A stretch of 64,000 bases of DNA, taken from positions 1,054,001 to 1,118,000 of the forward strand of contig OZ245364.1 in the NCBI GenBank assembly GCA_965226545.1, given 5' to 3'. This DNA is from JAHRAW01 sp965226545. GTDB lineage: Bacteria; Pseudomonadota; Gammaproteobacteria; Arenicellales; Poriferihabitantaceae. Below, piece by piece: positions 42,394 to 51,748 of the stretch. The notes under the pieces are model-generated. The model was not told the DNA's origin, did not search any database, and saw only the letters and a program-made list of their open reading frames with translations. Position 1 is the first letter of the stretch, and each line of letters opens with the position of its first letter. Made by a program: the position numbers and the translations under genes.

Positions 42394-43287
42394 TCACTTT
42401 GCCGGCAACACCGCCACTCGACCGTATTCGCGCCAATGCAATCGTTTGCAACGGCGGATAATCGCATTGCGCAGTTTGCGGTCGGCGAGGAATCGCCGCG
42501 CATCGTTTTGCGTATAGGCGCGAATGAAGCGCAACACATCGCGCGCATCCAGCGGCAACGCCAGCACCGAAAAATACAACGCGGCGAGGTCTTTGATTCG
42601 CCATCTGCGCGGCGTTTTGCGGCGCAGTTGCGCGCGATGCAAATCGATGACAAACAGCCGCAGGTTGTCGGCGGTTAACTGCGCCGCGCCCATCTGCATA
42701 TCGATGAAAAAATGGCACAGATAAAAATCGCGGTGATTGACGCCGTTGTCATGCAACGTGCGCGCAATGCATCCGAGTTGATGAATCAGCGCGCGTTTGA
42801 GCGCAGGCGGCGGCGGGTGCGCGCGCCAGTCGGCGCATAATTCGCTGAGGCTGATGGCGCCGTGCAATTCGCAAGTAACCAAAAACGACAATTGCCGCGC
42901 CGGATTGACGCCGCGCCGACCGTAGGCGGCGACGCGCATCGTGTTCAGCCCGAGTTGATGCACGCGCGCAATCGCGCGCCATTCATTGCCGGCGTTGACG
43001 ACCGGGCTGCGCAGATGCAAAAGATTTTTAAAAATTTCACGCCAACCGACGCCGCGGTGAATTTTTAAAAAATACTTCCGCCCGCCAAGCGCAAACCGCA
43101 ATGTGCGACGGTTGTCTTGGTCGCGATACACCTCGCCCGATTGACGCAAGGCGCAGGCAAACGGATCTTCGTCGCGCCACGCGTCGGCGAAGGTTTGGTT
43201 TAAAAATAATTGGGTTATGCCAAACACGGGGTGGTCGTAAGGTTGAGTTGTTGATGTTGGTGTTGACGTTAACATTGACATTGACAT
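42394..43287 (-). CDS. waaP: Lipopolysaccharide core heptose(I) kinase
   Basis: About 297 aa. WaaP phosphorylates inner-core heptose I, which is needed for outer-membrane stability. Matches: GEVYRDQDNRRTLRF, GRKYFLKIHRGVGWREIFKN (ATP lysine), SPVVNAGNEWRAIARVHQLG, SLSELCADWRAHPP, catalytic GVNHRDFYLCHFFIDMQMGA, VIDLHRAQLR and RRWRIKDLAALYFS. The first roughly 20 residues (MSMSMLTSTPTSTTQ) come from a repeat tract, and a GTG at 43227 (VFGITQLFL) would give the usual family length. It follows waaG on the same strand with 160 bp of repeat between. Confidence 0.88.
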   Translation of the reverse strand: MSMSMLTSTPTSTTQPYDHPVFGITQLFLNQTFADAWRDEDPFACALRQSGEVYRDQDNRRTLRFALGGRKYFLKIHRGVGWREIFKNLLHLRSPVVNAGNEWRAIARVHQLGLNTMRVAAYGRRGVNPARQLSFLVTCELHGAISLSELCADWRAHPPPPALKRALIHQLGCIARTLHDNGVNHRDFYLCHFFIDMQMGAAQLTADNLRLFVIDLHRAQLRRKTPRRWRIKDLAALYFSVLALPLDARDVLRFIRAYTQNDARRFLADRKLRNAIIRRCKRLHWREYGRVAVLPAK

Positions 43288-43358
43288 TGTCGTCACCGGC
43301 AACGTTAACGTTGTTGTTACAAATGTTGTCGTTACAAATTAAGTGCAATCCAACAGCG

Positions 43359-43424
43359 AGTCAACTGCAAGTTAATTGCAAGTGAAGTGCAAGTCAATTA
43401 CAAGCGAATCACAAATCAAAGTCA
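43359..43424. repeat. 11-bp tandem array between waaG and waaP
   Basis: Six exact-length units of 11 bp (consensus AGTNAANTRCA). Flanking hexamer-type GTTAAC/GACATT sequence fills the rest of the spacer (43245-43358). No gene seen. Confidence 0.75.
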
Positions 43425-43448
43425 CCGTCGTCACTGTCATCGTTACCG

Positions 43449-44630
43449 TTACCGTCGTTGCGCACCGATGTGTTCGATGCAGTCGCAGGCGTGTTGCGTC
43501 ATATCGTAGATATCGGCGCGTGCGGCGAAATCGCGGGCGCGGTGGCGCCAACTGTCGCGGTCGCTTTGTAATACGCGCACGACCGCGCGATTGAATTCGA
43601 GTTGCTTAAACGGCGCGGCGACGACTGCGCCGAAATGTTCGTCGGCAATGTAATGCGCATAGCCGCACACATCGGTGGCGACAATCGGCAAGCCGGCGAC
43701 CATCGCTTCGAGCAACACCGTGCCGGTGTTTTCCGACACCGCCGGATGCACCAACACATCGGCGCCGAGCATAAACGCATCGACATCATCGCGTGCGCCG
43801 GTAAAAATCACCCGCTCGCCCAAGCCCAAGCGTCGCGCGCGCCGTCGCCATTGCGGCAATTTATCCGCACCAACCACAAACAGATGCGCCTGCGCGCGCA
43901 GCGACGGCGGCAACGACGCCAAGGCGCGCAAACTGCGCGACACGCCTTTGGTGCGAAAGCCCGAACCGACCGCGAGCATCACCTTATCGGAATCGGTCAA
44001 TTGCCAATCGCGGCGAAACGCGGCGCGGCGCGTCAAGACATCGGCGCCGGCGATGCGCGCGCGGTCGATGCCGGGCGGCAGGGCGGTAAATCGCGCGTCG
44101 GGGGTTGCATACCAACGTTGAAAATGGCGGCGTTGATTGGCGGCTATCAGCAAAATCTGCGCACCAAAGTCGCCTGCGAAGACGGCGCGTTCCATCGCCA
44201 AATAGGCGCGATAGCGCGGCAGATGCGCCAGCAAGCGATGCAGCAAGCGATGGCGGACGGTGATTTTATGCGCGAAGCAACCGTCGGCGGCGTAATACAA
44301 ATCCAAGCCGGGCATTTTGTTAAAGCCGATGCATAGTTGCGCGCCGAAGTCGCGCGCGACCGCGCGCCATTCGTCGGCGAATTGACGGTCTTTGGCGTGA
44401 TTATGGCGCGCGCGATTGGGCAACAATCGCAAGGTGAAGTCGTGTGACGATGTGTTCGGTGATGTGTGCGACGATTCATTCGACGATTCGCGCGGCGGGG
44501 CGTCGCGACGTTCGCGCGCAATCATCAGCACTTCATGTCCGCGCGCGCGGCAGGTTTGCGCAATCGCGCATGCATCGCGCGTCAAGCCGCCGCTGGGGAA
44601 ATAATTGAACAGCACAAACGCCAGTTTCAC
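43449..44630 (-). CDS. waaG: LPS core glycosyltransferase, WaaG (RfaG)-like
   Basis: 393 aa GT4-family glucosyltransferase. The GTG start at 44630 (then KLAFVLFNYFPSGGLTRD) has GGAG upstream, while the longer frame merely reads the 25-bp tandem array. Features: the N-terminal GGLTRD motif of WaaG, KMPGLDLYYAADGCFA, the nucleotide-sugar domain VGSGFRTKGVSRSLRALASL, FTGARDDVDAFMLGADVLVH and the EX7E-type motif PAVSENTGTVLLEAMVAGLP. A Ser/Thr-rich loop (ESSNESSHTSPNTSSH) near residue 50 is low-complexity and probably expanded. The gene adds the first outer-core hexose to heptose II. Confidence 0.87.
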   Translation of the reverse strand: MKLAFVLFNYFPSGGLTRDACAIAQTCRARGHEVLMIARERRDAPPRESSNESSHTSPNTSSHDFTLRLLPNRARHNHAKDRQFADEWRAVARDFGAQLCIGFNKMPGLDLYYAADGCFAHKITVRHRLLHRLLAHLPRYRAYLAMERAVFAGDFGAQILLIAANQRRHFQRWYATPDARFTALPPGIDRARIAGADVLTRRAAFRRDWQLTDSDKVMLAVGSGFRTKGVSRSLRALASLPPSLRAQAHLFVVGADKLPQWRRRARRLGLGERVIFTGARDDVDAFMLGADVLVHPAVSENTGTVLLEAMVAGLPIVATDVCGYAHYIADEHFGAVVAAPFKQLEFNRAVVRVLQSDRDSWRHRARDFAARADIYDMTQHACDCIEHIGAQRR

Positions 44631-44717
44631 GGCGGCTCCGGGGGTAACGTCGCTTGAGTGCGACGGCAAAATCGTAACACAATCGCGCGGTGCGCGCCGC
44701 TTAAATGCAATGGCGGC

Positions 44718-44815
44718 GTCGCGCAGTGTGCGTAAAAATGGTCGCGCACGGTGCGCGCGCAAATAGTCGCGCACGGTGCGCGCAAAAATAGTCGCGCACG
44801 GTGCGCGCAAAAATA
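44718..44815. repeat. 25-bp tandem palindromic array upstream of glnA
   Basis: Four units (first 23 bp, next three 25 bp; the last two are identical). The three complete units each contain the dyad GCGCACGGTGCGC followed by an A-rich CAAAAATA spacer. They lie between divergent waaG and glnA, 117 bp before the glnA start. The 44631-44931 spacer has no gene. Confidence 0.85.
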
Positions 44816-44931
44816 GTTTACACTTGCATTGACCAACGCAAACTTAACGTTGCATTTTGTTTTGGCGCAATTGGAATTGCGAAGGTCACGCACTCATTTT
44901 AATTTTGATTAGTTACGAGGAACTTGTGACC

Positions 44932-46341
44932 ATGTCCGCAGCAGATGCACTTAAACTCATTCACGACAGCGAAGCCAAATTTGTTGATTTGCGATTTACC
45001 GACACGCTCGGCAAAGAGCAGCATTTAACTTGTCCGGCGGCGGTGGTGGATGAAACCTTCTTAACCGGCGGAAAAATGTTCGACGGCTCGTCGATTGCCG
45101 GCTGGAAGGACATCGAAGAATCCGACATGTTGTTGTTGCCCGATTTGGATTCGGCGGTGCTCGACCCGTTTTATCAGGAAGCCACCGTCAATTTGCGTTG
45201 CGACATCATCGAGCCGGAAACGATGAAACCGTATCGCCGCGACCCGCGTTCGATTGCGCGACGCGCCGAACAATATCTCGCCGATAGCGGCGTCGGCGAC
45301 CGCGCCTTTTTTGGCCCCGAGAACGAATTTTTTTTGTTCGATTCGGTGCAGTGGAGCAATGAAATGGGCAGCGCGTTTTACGAAATCGATTCCATCGAAG
45401 CGGCGTGGAACAGCGGGCGCGATTATGAAGAGGGCAACAGCGGGCATCGTCCGCGCGTCAAGGGCGGCTATTTTCCGGTGCCGCCGGTCGACAGCCAAGC
45501 CGATGTGCGCTCGGCGATTTGCCTGATTGCCAAGGATATGGGGCTGGTCGCCGAAGTGCATCACCACGAAGTCGGCACCGCCGGACAAGCCGAAGTCGGC
45601 GTGCAATTTAACACCTTGGTGCGCAAAGCCGATGAAGTGCAGATTTTAAAATATGTCGTGCACAACGTCGCCGAGCATCACGGGCTGACCGCCACCTTCA
45701 TGCCCAAGCCGTTGGTCAACGAAAACGGCACCGGCATGCACGTGCATCAATCCATCGCCAAAGGCGGCAAGAATGTGTTTGTCGGCGACCAGCATCTCGG
45801 CTTGAGCGAGATTGCGTTGCATTACATCGGCGGCATCTTTAAACACGCGCGCGCGATTAACGCCTTCGCCAACGCCAGCACCAACAGTTATAAACGCCTG
45901 GTGCCGGGCTTCGAGGCGCCGGTGTTGTTGGCGTATTCGGCGCGCAACCGTTCGGCCTCGTGTCGGATTCCCTTCGTCACCGACCCGGCGCATCGCCGCA
46001 TCGAGATTCGCTTCCCCGACGCCAGCGGCAATCCGTATCTCACCTTCGCCGCAATGCTGATGGCCGGGCTGGACGGCATCGCCAACAAAATCGACCCCGG
46101 CGCCCCGTCCGATAAAAATTTATACGACCTCTCGCCGGCCGAAGAAAAAGCCATCCCGAGCGTTGCGCACGGTTTGGACATCGCCTTGGAAGCGTTGGAC
46201 AACGACCGCGAATTTTTATGCGCCGGCGGCGTGATGGACAACGACACGATTGACGCCTATATCAAATTGAAAATGGAGGAAGTCAATCGCCTGCGCACCG
46301 ACCCGCATCCGTGCGAGTTCGAGATGTATTACAGCCGGTAG
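44932..46341 (+). CDS. glnA: Glutamine synthetase type I
   Basis: 469 aa dodecameric GS making glutamine from glutamate, ammonia and ATP. Motifs: MFDGSSIAGWKDIEESDM, FFGPENEFFLFD (metal ligands), VEVH-type AEVHHHEVGTAGQAEVGVQF, FMPKPLVNENGTGMHVHQS, NSYKRLVPGFEAPVLLAYS, RIPFVTDPAHRRIEIRFPD and the adenylylation-site tyrosine in NLYDLSPAEEK. GS-I-beta type, subject to GlnE control. A GAGGAAC ribosome-binding site precedes ATG 44932. A clear sigma54 -24/-12 was not found upstream. Confidence 0.97.
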   Translation: MSAADALKLIHDSEAKFVDLRFTDTLGKEQHLTCPAAVVDETFLTGGKMFDGSSIAGWKDIEESDMLLLPDLDSAVLDPFYQEATVNLRCDIIEPETMKPYRRDPRSIARRAEQYLADSGVGDRAFFGPENEFFLFDSVQWSNEMGSAFYEIDSIEAAWNSGRDYEEGNSGHRPRVKGGYFPVPPVDSQADVRSAICLIAKDMGLVAEVHHHEVGTAGQAEVGVQFNTLVRKADEVQILKYVVHNVAEHHGLTATFMPKPLVNENGTGMHVHQSIAKGGKNVFVGDQHLGLSEIALHYIGGIFKHARAINAFANASTNSYKRLVPGFEAPVLLAYSARNRSASCRIPFVTDPAHRRIEIRFPDASGNPYLTFAAMLMAGLDGIANKIDPGAPSDKNLYDLSPAEEKAIPSVAHGLDIALEALDNDREFLCAGGVMDNDTIDAYIKLKMEEVNRLRTDPHPCEFEMYYSR

Positions 46342-46344
46342 TTG

Positions 46345-46545
46345 TTGCGCGTCCGTTCGTCCGTCCGTCACTTTCATTGTCGCCATTGTCGCCATCGTCG
46401 CCATCGTTGTCACTTAAGTCGTCACTGTTACTGTCGCGTCACTTGTTACCGTTGCCACTGTCGTTAACTGTTAACGTTGCATGTTGACTACGGTGGCAAC
46501 GACGGCAATGACAGTCACGGTGACAACGATGTCAAAAACATCAAC
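46345..46545. repeat. GTCACT/GTTACT low-complexity spacer after glnA
   Basis: The 215-bp glnA to ybiB-like spacer is a continuous series of GTCCGT, GTCGCCATT, GTCACTGTT and TGACAACGA words with 6-9 bp spacing. No terminator hairpin or gene is clear. Confidence 0.65.
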
Positions 46546-46556
46546 GGCGTTATAAA

Positions 46557-47780
46557 GTGACCGCCACCGCCGCGCGTATGCGCGCCTATTTGCAGAAAGT
46601 CGCCACCGGGCCCGAACTTGGCAAATCGCTCGACCGCGCAAGTGCGCGTGATGCGATGGCGATGATTTTGTCGGGCGACGCCGACATTGTGCAGGCGGCG
46701 GTGTATTTGATTGCGCTGCGCATCAAGCGCGAAACGTTGGATGAAACCCTCGGCGGCTTGGATGCCTTGACCGATATGCGCGCACTGTGCGCCGTCGATT
46801 GCGCGCAACTCCTCACCATCGCCGAGCCGTTCAATGGAATGTTGCGCGCGCATCCGCCGACGCCGTTTGTGCCGGCGGTGCTTGCCGCCTGCGGTTTGCC
46901 GGCGTATTGCCACGGCGTGCGCACGGTCGCGCCCAAATTCGGCGTCACCGCACATCGCGTGTATCGCAGCATTGGCATCGCAACCGACTTAACGCCGTCC
47001 GCCGCCGCCGCGCAATTGGCCGATGATTCGATTGGCTGGGCGTATTTGGATCAATCGATTTATTTGCCGGCGTTGTATGCATTGCGCGGATTGCGCGCGC
47101 GCATGGTCAAGCGCACTTGTTTATCGACGCTCGAAGTGACGCTGGCGCCGTTGCGCGCGCGGCGTACGCAGTTGTTGTGCGGCTATGTGCATCGCGATTA
47201 TCCGCCGGTGTATTTGGCGTTGGCGCGCGCCTGCGGGTATGACGGCGCGAGCGTGGTGCGCGGCGTCGAAGGCGGCTGCATTCCATCGCTGGCGCAGCCG
47301 TCGAAGTTGTTTTGTTATGACGCCGACGGCGAACGCAAATTGCCGTTGCGTCCGGCGGAATTGGGCATTCGCCACAACGAACGGGCGACCGCGATTGCTA
47401 CGCAATTGACGCGCGAGACGCCGGCGCAGGTTGACGAATATGGCGATGTCGGCGGCGACGGTGACGGTGGCGGTAAAAGTAACAGTAAAAGTAAAAGTAA
47501 CATTAGTAACGATGCATTAACAACGCCGATTGATGTCGAGGCAAGCGCGGCGGTTTGTGCGGCGTTGGGGCGGTGTGCATTGGGCGGTCGTGCGGATGTC
47601 GATGTCGACGATGCGGCGGTGTGCACGATGCGTGATGCAATTATTTACGGCGCGGCGATTGGCTTGATGCAATGCAATCGCGCCGATGATTGGCGTGATG
47701 CGGCGCAACAGGCGCGCGCGGCGATTGACGACGGTCGCGCCTTGGCGCGGTTTGATGCGGGGCGTGAGGTGGCGGGGTGA
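46557..47780 (+). CDS. TrpD2/YbiB-like nucleoside phosphorylase-fold protein
   Basis: 407 aa, related to anthranilate phosphoribosyltransferase/glycosyltransferase family 3. The helical N-terminal domain (LGKSLDRASARDAMAMILSG) is followed by PFVPAVLAACGLPAYCHGVRTVAPKFGVTAHRV and ARACGYDGASVVRGVEGGCIPSL, as in YbiB/TrpD2, a nucleic-acid-binding relative. The glycine-rich substrate motifs of true TrpD are modified. A repeat-encoded insertion (DVGGDGDGGGKSNSKSKSNI, about 302-321) interrupts the C-terminal domain. GTG 46557 or the ATG at 46578 could be the start. Function in this organism is unknown. Confidence 0.75.
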   Translation: MTATAARMRAYLQKVATGPELGKSLDRASARDAMAMILSGDADIVQAAVYLIALRIKRETLDETLGGLDALTDMRALCAVDCAQLLTIAEPFNGMLRAHPPTPFVPAVLAACGLPAYCHGVRTVAPKFGVTAHRVYRSIGIATDLTPSAAAAQLADDSIGWAYLDQSIYLPALYALRGLRARMVKRTCLSTLEVTLAPLRARRTQLLCGYVHRDYPPVYLALARACGYDGASVVRGVEGGCIPSLAQPSKLFCYDADGERKLPLRPAELGIRHNERATAIATQLTRETPAQVDEYGDVGGDGDGGGKSNSKSKSNISNDALTTPIDVEASAAVCAALGRCALGGRADVDVDDAAVCTMRDAIIYGAAIGLMQCNRADDWRDAAQQARAAIDDGRALARFDAGREVAG

Positions 47781-47929
47781 CGGTGGTGACAGCGTGACAA
47801 GTATTGTGACGAATTGTTTTCGATGTTCGATTGTTGTGCGATTGTTGTGTGATGTTTTTGTGACCTTTGTTAATGTGTAGTGCATTTTATTTGGCGCGCA
47901 TAAAATCTGTACAATGCGCGGTCGCATGT

Positions 47930-48045
47930 GTTGGCAATGTCGGCGATGTTGACAGAGTCGGCATTGACAGAGTCGACGGTCGACAATTGACAATTGACAA
48001 TTTCGTCAATGCCGTCGATGTCGGCGATGTCGGCGACAACATTGC
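47930..48045. repeat. GTCGGCGATGTTGACA-type repeats before the MFS gene
   Basis: In the 322-bp spacer 47781-48102, GTCGGCGATGT, TTGACAGAGTCGGCA and CAATTGACAATTGACA are repeated several times. No gene seen. Confidence 0.65.
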
Positions 48046-48102
48046 ATGTGTAATCGAATTGACTCATTAACAGTAACCTCAACCGCACCCCAACCCAACC
48101 CA

Positions 48103-49320
48103 ATGCCCCCCGCCGCCACCATCGTTAATCGCTCGGCGTATGCCGCCGTGGTGATTGCCGCGTTGTATTATTTTTTTGAATTTGTCGCGCGGGTCGAGCC
48201 GAGTTTGGCGACGGCGCAGATTGCGGCGTTTTATCGATTGTCCGAAGCCGAATTCGGCACTTTGGCGAGTTTGTTTTTTTGGGTGTATGCGCCGATGCAA
48301 ATTGTCGTCGGTGTGTTGCTCGACCGCCACGGCGCGCGCGTGCCGGTGCTCATCGGGTCGTTGTTGTGCGCCTTGGGCGTGTTGGTGTTTATCGCGACGC
48401 CGACGCCGCTGTTGGCCGGCGCCGGGCGATTGTTGACCGGGTTGGGCGCGTCGTTTGCATTTGTCAGCGCATTGTATTTGGTCAATCATTGGTTTCCGCC
48501 GCGCCGTTTTGCATTATTGTCCGGCGCGGTCAACGCGGTTGGCATGGTCGGCACAGCAGCCGGCTCGGTGGCGTTGACATTGTTCATCGCCGATTGGGGT
48601 TGGCGCCCGGTGTTTTTTGCGACCGCATTATTCGGCTTCGGCGTGTTTGTGTTGGCGGCGTTGTTTTTGCGCGATGCGCCGAAGCGCGAAGCGCGCGCAT
48701 CCGATGCGCACGTCGGCAAACTGCGCGCGGTGTTCGTCAATCGACGGCTGTGGCTGATTGCCGGCTTGGGGATGTTGTATTACATGCCGGTCAATGTGTT
48801 CGGCGTGCTGTGGGGGCATGAGGCGTTGGTGCAACAAAACCGCTTGAGCGCGGTGCAGGCGCAAACCGCGATTGCGATGATTTTTTGGGGGTTGGCGTTG
48901 GGCAGCGTGGTATTCGGCGCATTGTCGGACCGCCTCGGGCATCGTCGGCTTTTGATACTCTGCGGCTTGGCGCCGGCGATGGCGGCGTTTGCGGCGGTGA
49001 TTTATCTGCCGCTAAGTTCGCCGTATGCAATCGGCGCGCTGTTGTTCGCCGGCGGATTTTTTGTCGGCGGGCAAATGCTGACCTTTGCGATGGCAAAAGA
49101 ATGCCTCGGCGCGCAACACACCGGCACGGTGGTCGCGTTTGTCAATATGATTGGCATCGGCGGCGCGATTGTGTTTCAGCCGTTGACCGGTTATTTGTTG
49201 GAATTGTTCGGTCACAATTTCAGCAAGGCGCTCACCTTGATGCCGGCGTCGTTGGCGGCGGCGGCGGTGGTTGCGCTGTTGTTGCGCGATGAACGTCATC
49301 CGGACCATTCGCTTGATTGA
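48103..49320 (+). CDS. Major facilitator superfamily transporter
   Basis: 405 aa with 12 predicted TM helices. MFS motif A is seen as VGVLLDRHGARVPVLIGS in the N-half loop 2-3 and FGALSDRLGHRRLLILCG in the second half. N-terminal FFEFVARVEPSLATAQIAAF and FVSALYLVNHWFPPRRFALLSG resemble oxalate/formate-antiporter or hexuronate-type subfamilies. The substrate is unknown. ATG 48103 follows repeat sequence, and the upstream frame is not conserved. Confidence 0.85.
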   Translation: MPPAATIVNRSAYAAVVIAALYYFFEFVARVEPSLATAQIAAFYRLSEAEFGTLASLFFWVYAPMQIVVGVLLDRHGARVPVLIGSLLCALGVLVFIATPTPLLAGAGRLLTGLGASFAFVSALYLVNHWFPPRRFALLSGAVNAVGMVGTAAGSVALTLFIADWGWRPVFFATALFGFGVFVLAALFLRDAPKREARASDAHVGKLRAVFVNRRLWLIAGLGMLYYMPVNVFGVLWGHEALVQQNRLSAVQAQTAIAMIFWGLALGSVVFGALSDRLGHRRLLILCGLAPAMAAFAAVIYLPLSSPYAIGALLFAGGFFVGGQMLTFAMAKECLGAQHTGTVVAFVNMIGIGGAIVFQPLTGYLLELFGHNFSKALTLMPASLAAAAVVALLLRDERHPDHSLD

Positions 49321-49631
49321 TTAATGATTAACCAATGCGTTGTGTGCGCACTGTGGTATGTGGTATGCTCGCGCTTTCCCGCATTTTGTTTTGATGGCGC
49401 GGGTTGGCGGGTGATGATTAATTAATGCGAGGTTAATTAACGCGCCGCTTGTAATATCCTTATAATGTTAATGTGCAATTCGCTGTACGCAACTTCGACG
49501 CGCATCTTAAACTCGACAACTCGACATCGACCTAAGCCGCGAATTTTTGATTCAATTTTAATTTGGCTTGGTTTGATTTCATTTCCTTTAATGCACTTCG
49601 CTAACCGACGGTTAAATGGGTTAACGCAATC
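49321..49631. other. Spacer before hflK, no gene seen
   Basis: 311 bp without a supportable gene. A TATAAT at 49461-49466 lacks a good -35 at 16-18 bp. An AT-rich stretch rich in TTAATTAA words lies at 49410-49440. The hflK promoter is probably in this region, as no hflX or hfq gene precedes hflK here. Confidence 0.5.
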
Positions 49632-50870
49632 GTGGACAACACCGTGAAACATGCAGACAACGCGCAGCTCGCGCGCAATCAATCCGGCGGCAACGGCGAA
49701 AATCCGTGGGGGCAACGCGGTCGACGCAATGCACCGCCGGATTTGGATGAAATCTTTCGTCAAGTGCGCGCGCGTATCGAGGCGTTCTTGGGCGGCGGTC
49801 GCGGACGCGGCGGCAATGGCGGCGGCAAACTCGGCGGCGGCTTGTTTGGGCTGGGCGCGATTATTTTAATCGGCGTGTGGCTGGCGAGCGGCTTTTACAC
49901 CGTCGACCAAGGCGCGCATGCGATTGAATTGCGCTTCGGCAAATACAGCGAAACCACCGACGCCGGCTTGCATTGGCATTATCCGCGCCCGATTGAACGG
50001 CGCATCGAAATCAACACCCAACAAGTCAACACGGTCGAAGTCGGCTATCGCAAAGGCGCCAGCAACTTAAAGCCGGTGCCGCGCGAGGCGTTGATGTTGA
50101 CGCAGGATGAAAACATCATCGATATTCAGTTTGCGGTGCAATACGACATCAAAAGCCCGACCGATTTGTTGTTTAACGTAAGCGAATTCAGCACGCGCAA
50201 CATGGCCGAAACGGTGGTGCGTCAAGCGACCGAAAGTGCGGTGCGCGAAATTGTCGGGCGCAACACGATGGATTTTGCAATCACCCAAGGGCGCGCGCAA
50301 TTGGCGGCCGAAACCAAAACCTTGGTGCAACAAATTCTCGACCGCTATCAAAGCGGCATCAACATCCGCACCGTCGAGATGCAAAACGCACAACCGCCGT
50401 CGCAGGTAAAAAACGCATTTGACGATGTGGTGCGCGCGCGCGAGGACGAAGAGCGCATCATCAATCTCGCCCAAGCCTACGAAAACGACATTATTCCCAA
50501 AGCGCGCGGCGCGGCGGTGCGGGTGGTCGAAGACGCCGAAGCCTATAAAGCCGCGACGGTCGCTCAAGCCGAAGGGCAGGCGTCGCGCTTCGACCAAGTG
50601 TTGCTCGAATACGCCAAAGCGCCCGAAGTTACTCGCGACCGTTTGTATCTCGAAGCGATGGAGGAAGTGCTCGGCAATTCCTCGAAAATGATTATTGACC
50701 AACAAGGCGGCAACAGCGTGATGTATTTGCCGCTCGACCAACTGTTGCGCAACCGCAATCTCAGCGGCGCGTTGGGCGATTTGGGCGGCGCGACTTCAGA
50801 CGCGGCTCAAACGGTGTCCGGCGCGGTGCGTTCATCGGGACGCAGCAACGAACGCACCGGGAGGAATTAA
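49632..50870 (+). CDS. hflK: HflK, SPFH membrane protein of the FtsH-regulating complex
   Basis: 412 aa. N-terminal Gly/Asn/Arg-rich cytoplasmic region (NPWGQRG..., GGGRGRGGNGGGKLGGG), one TM (LFGLGAIILIGVWLASGFY, about 70-90), then the SPFH/band 7 domain (VDQGAHAIELRFGKYSETTD, PRPIERRIEINTQQVNTVEV, MLTQDENIIDIQFAVQYDIK) and a long coiled coil (DVVRAREDEERIINLAQAYE). It forms a complex with HflC around FtsH. The start is GTG 49632. HflC follows two bases after the stop. Confidence 0.96.
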   Translation: MDNTVKHADNAQLARNQSGGNGENPWGQRGRRNAPPDLDEIFRQVRARIEAFLGGGRGRGGNGGGKLGGGLFGLGAIILIGVWLASGFYTVDQGAHAIELRFGKYSETTDAGLHWHYPRPIERRIEINTQQVNTVEVGYRKGASNLKPVPREALMLTQDENIIDIQFAVQYDIKSPTDLLFNVSEFSTRNMAETVVRQATESAVREIVGRNTMDFAITQGRAQLAAETKTLVQQILDRYQSGINIRTVEMQNAQPPSQVKNAFDDVVRAREDEERIINLAQAYENDIIPKARGAAVRVVEDAEAYKAATVAQAEGQASRFDQVLLEYAKAPEVTRDRLYLEAMEEVLGNSSKMIIDQQGGNSVMYLPLDQLLRNRNLSGALGDLGGATSDAAQTVSGAVRSSGRSNERTGRN

Positions 50871-50872
50871 GC

Positions 50873-51748
50873 ATGTCCGGCAAAGGGGTGTTGTTTTCAT
50901 TAATCGGCGTCGTCATCGCCGCGTTGATGCTGGATACGGTGTTCATCATCGATGAACGCAAGAAGGCGATTGTGTTTATGTTCGGCGAAATCGTCGATTC
51001 GAATTTGCAGCCCGGCTTGCATTACAAAATTCCGTTCGTGCAAAAAGTCAAATATTACGACGCGCGCGTGCAAACGATGGACGCCGACCCGGAGTTGTAC
51101 TTGACCGGCGAAAAGAAAAACTTGGTGGTCGATTCATTCGTCAAATGGCGCATTCGCGATGTGCATCAATACTACACGCGCCTGCAAGGCCTGCAATCCA
51201 ACGCCCGTTCGCGCCTGTCGCAACGCGTCAACGACAGCCTGCGTCAGGAATTCGGGCGGCGTTCGGTGCAGGAAGTCATCTCCGGCGACCGCAGCGAGAT
51301 TATGGACGTCGTGCGCTTGGCGATGGATGAAGACGCCGCCAGTCTCGGCATCGAGATTATCGATGTGCGCTTAAAGCGCGTCGATTTGGACCCGGCCATC
51401 AGCGAACGCGTGTATGAACGAATGAACGCCGAACGCGCGCGCGTCGCCAATGAATTTCGCGCCGAAGGCGAGGAAGAAGCGGAAAAGATTCGCGCCAACG
51501 CCGACCGTGAACGCGCGATTTTGCTCGCCGAAGCCGAGCGCGACGGACAGCGGATTCGCGGCGAAGGCGATGCGGTCGCAACCGACATCTATGCGCGCGC
51601 ATTCGGCAAAGACCGCGAGTTCTACAACCTGTACCGCAGTTTAAACGCCTACAAGCAAACCTTCGACGGCAAGGAAAACTTAATGGTGCTTGACCCCAGT
51701 TCGGATTTCTTTCGCTATTTCAAACAACCGCGCGTGCCGAGCAATTAA
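50873..51748 (+). CDS. hflC: HflC, SPFH membrane protein partner of HflK
   Basis: 291 aa. N-terminal TM (LFSLIGVVIAALMLDTVFI), SPFH core (VDERKKAIVFMFGEIVDSNL-like: IDERKKAIVFMFGEIVDSNL; YDARVQTMDADPELYLTGEK; VDSFVKWRIRDVHQYYTRL), then a charged coiled coil (ANEFRAEGEEEAEKIRANAD) and DPSSDFFRYFKQP at the end, all typical of HflC. GGGAGGAATT precedes the start. Co-transcribed with hflK. Confidence 0.96.
   Translation: MSGKGVLFSLIGVVIAALMLDTVFIIDERKKAIVFMFGEIVDSNLQPGLHYKIPFVQKVKYYDARVQTMDADPELYLTGEKKNLVVDSFVKWRIRDVHQYYTRLQGLQSNARSRLSQRVNDSLRQEFGRRSVQEVISGDRSEIMDVVRLAMDEDAASLGIEIIDVRLKRVDLDPAISERVYERMNAERARVANEFRAEGEEEAEKIRANADRERAILLAEAERDGQRIRGEGDAVATDIYARAFGKDREFYNLYRSLNAYKQTFDGKENLMVLDPSSDFFRYFKQPRVPSN

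Noticed and set aside
44631..44810. Upstream extension of waaG
   Set aside because: It translates the 25-bp tandem array as a repeated Arg/Ala peptide; GTG 44630 has an RBS and the conserved WaaG start.
44718..44815. CRISPR array
   Set aside because: Units are contiguous 25-bp tandem copies with no unique spacers, and no cas genes are nearby.
44840..44931. Sigma54 promoter for glnA
   Set aside because: TGGCGC and TTGCG are present near 44861-44880 but their GG-to-GC distance is longer than the required -24/-12 spacing.
49437..49763. Minus-strand open frame before hflK
   Set aside because: Overlaps the hflK start antisense, no RBS, no recognisable protein features.
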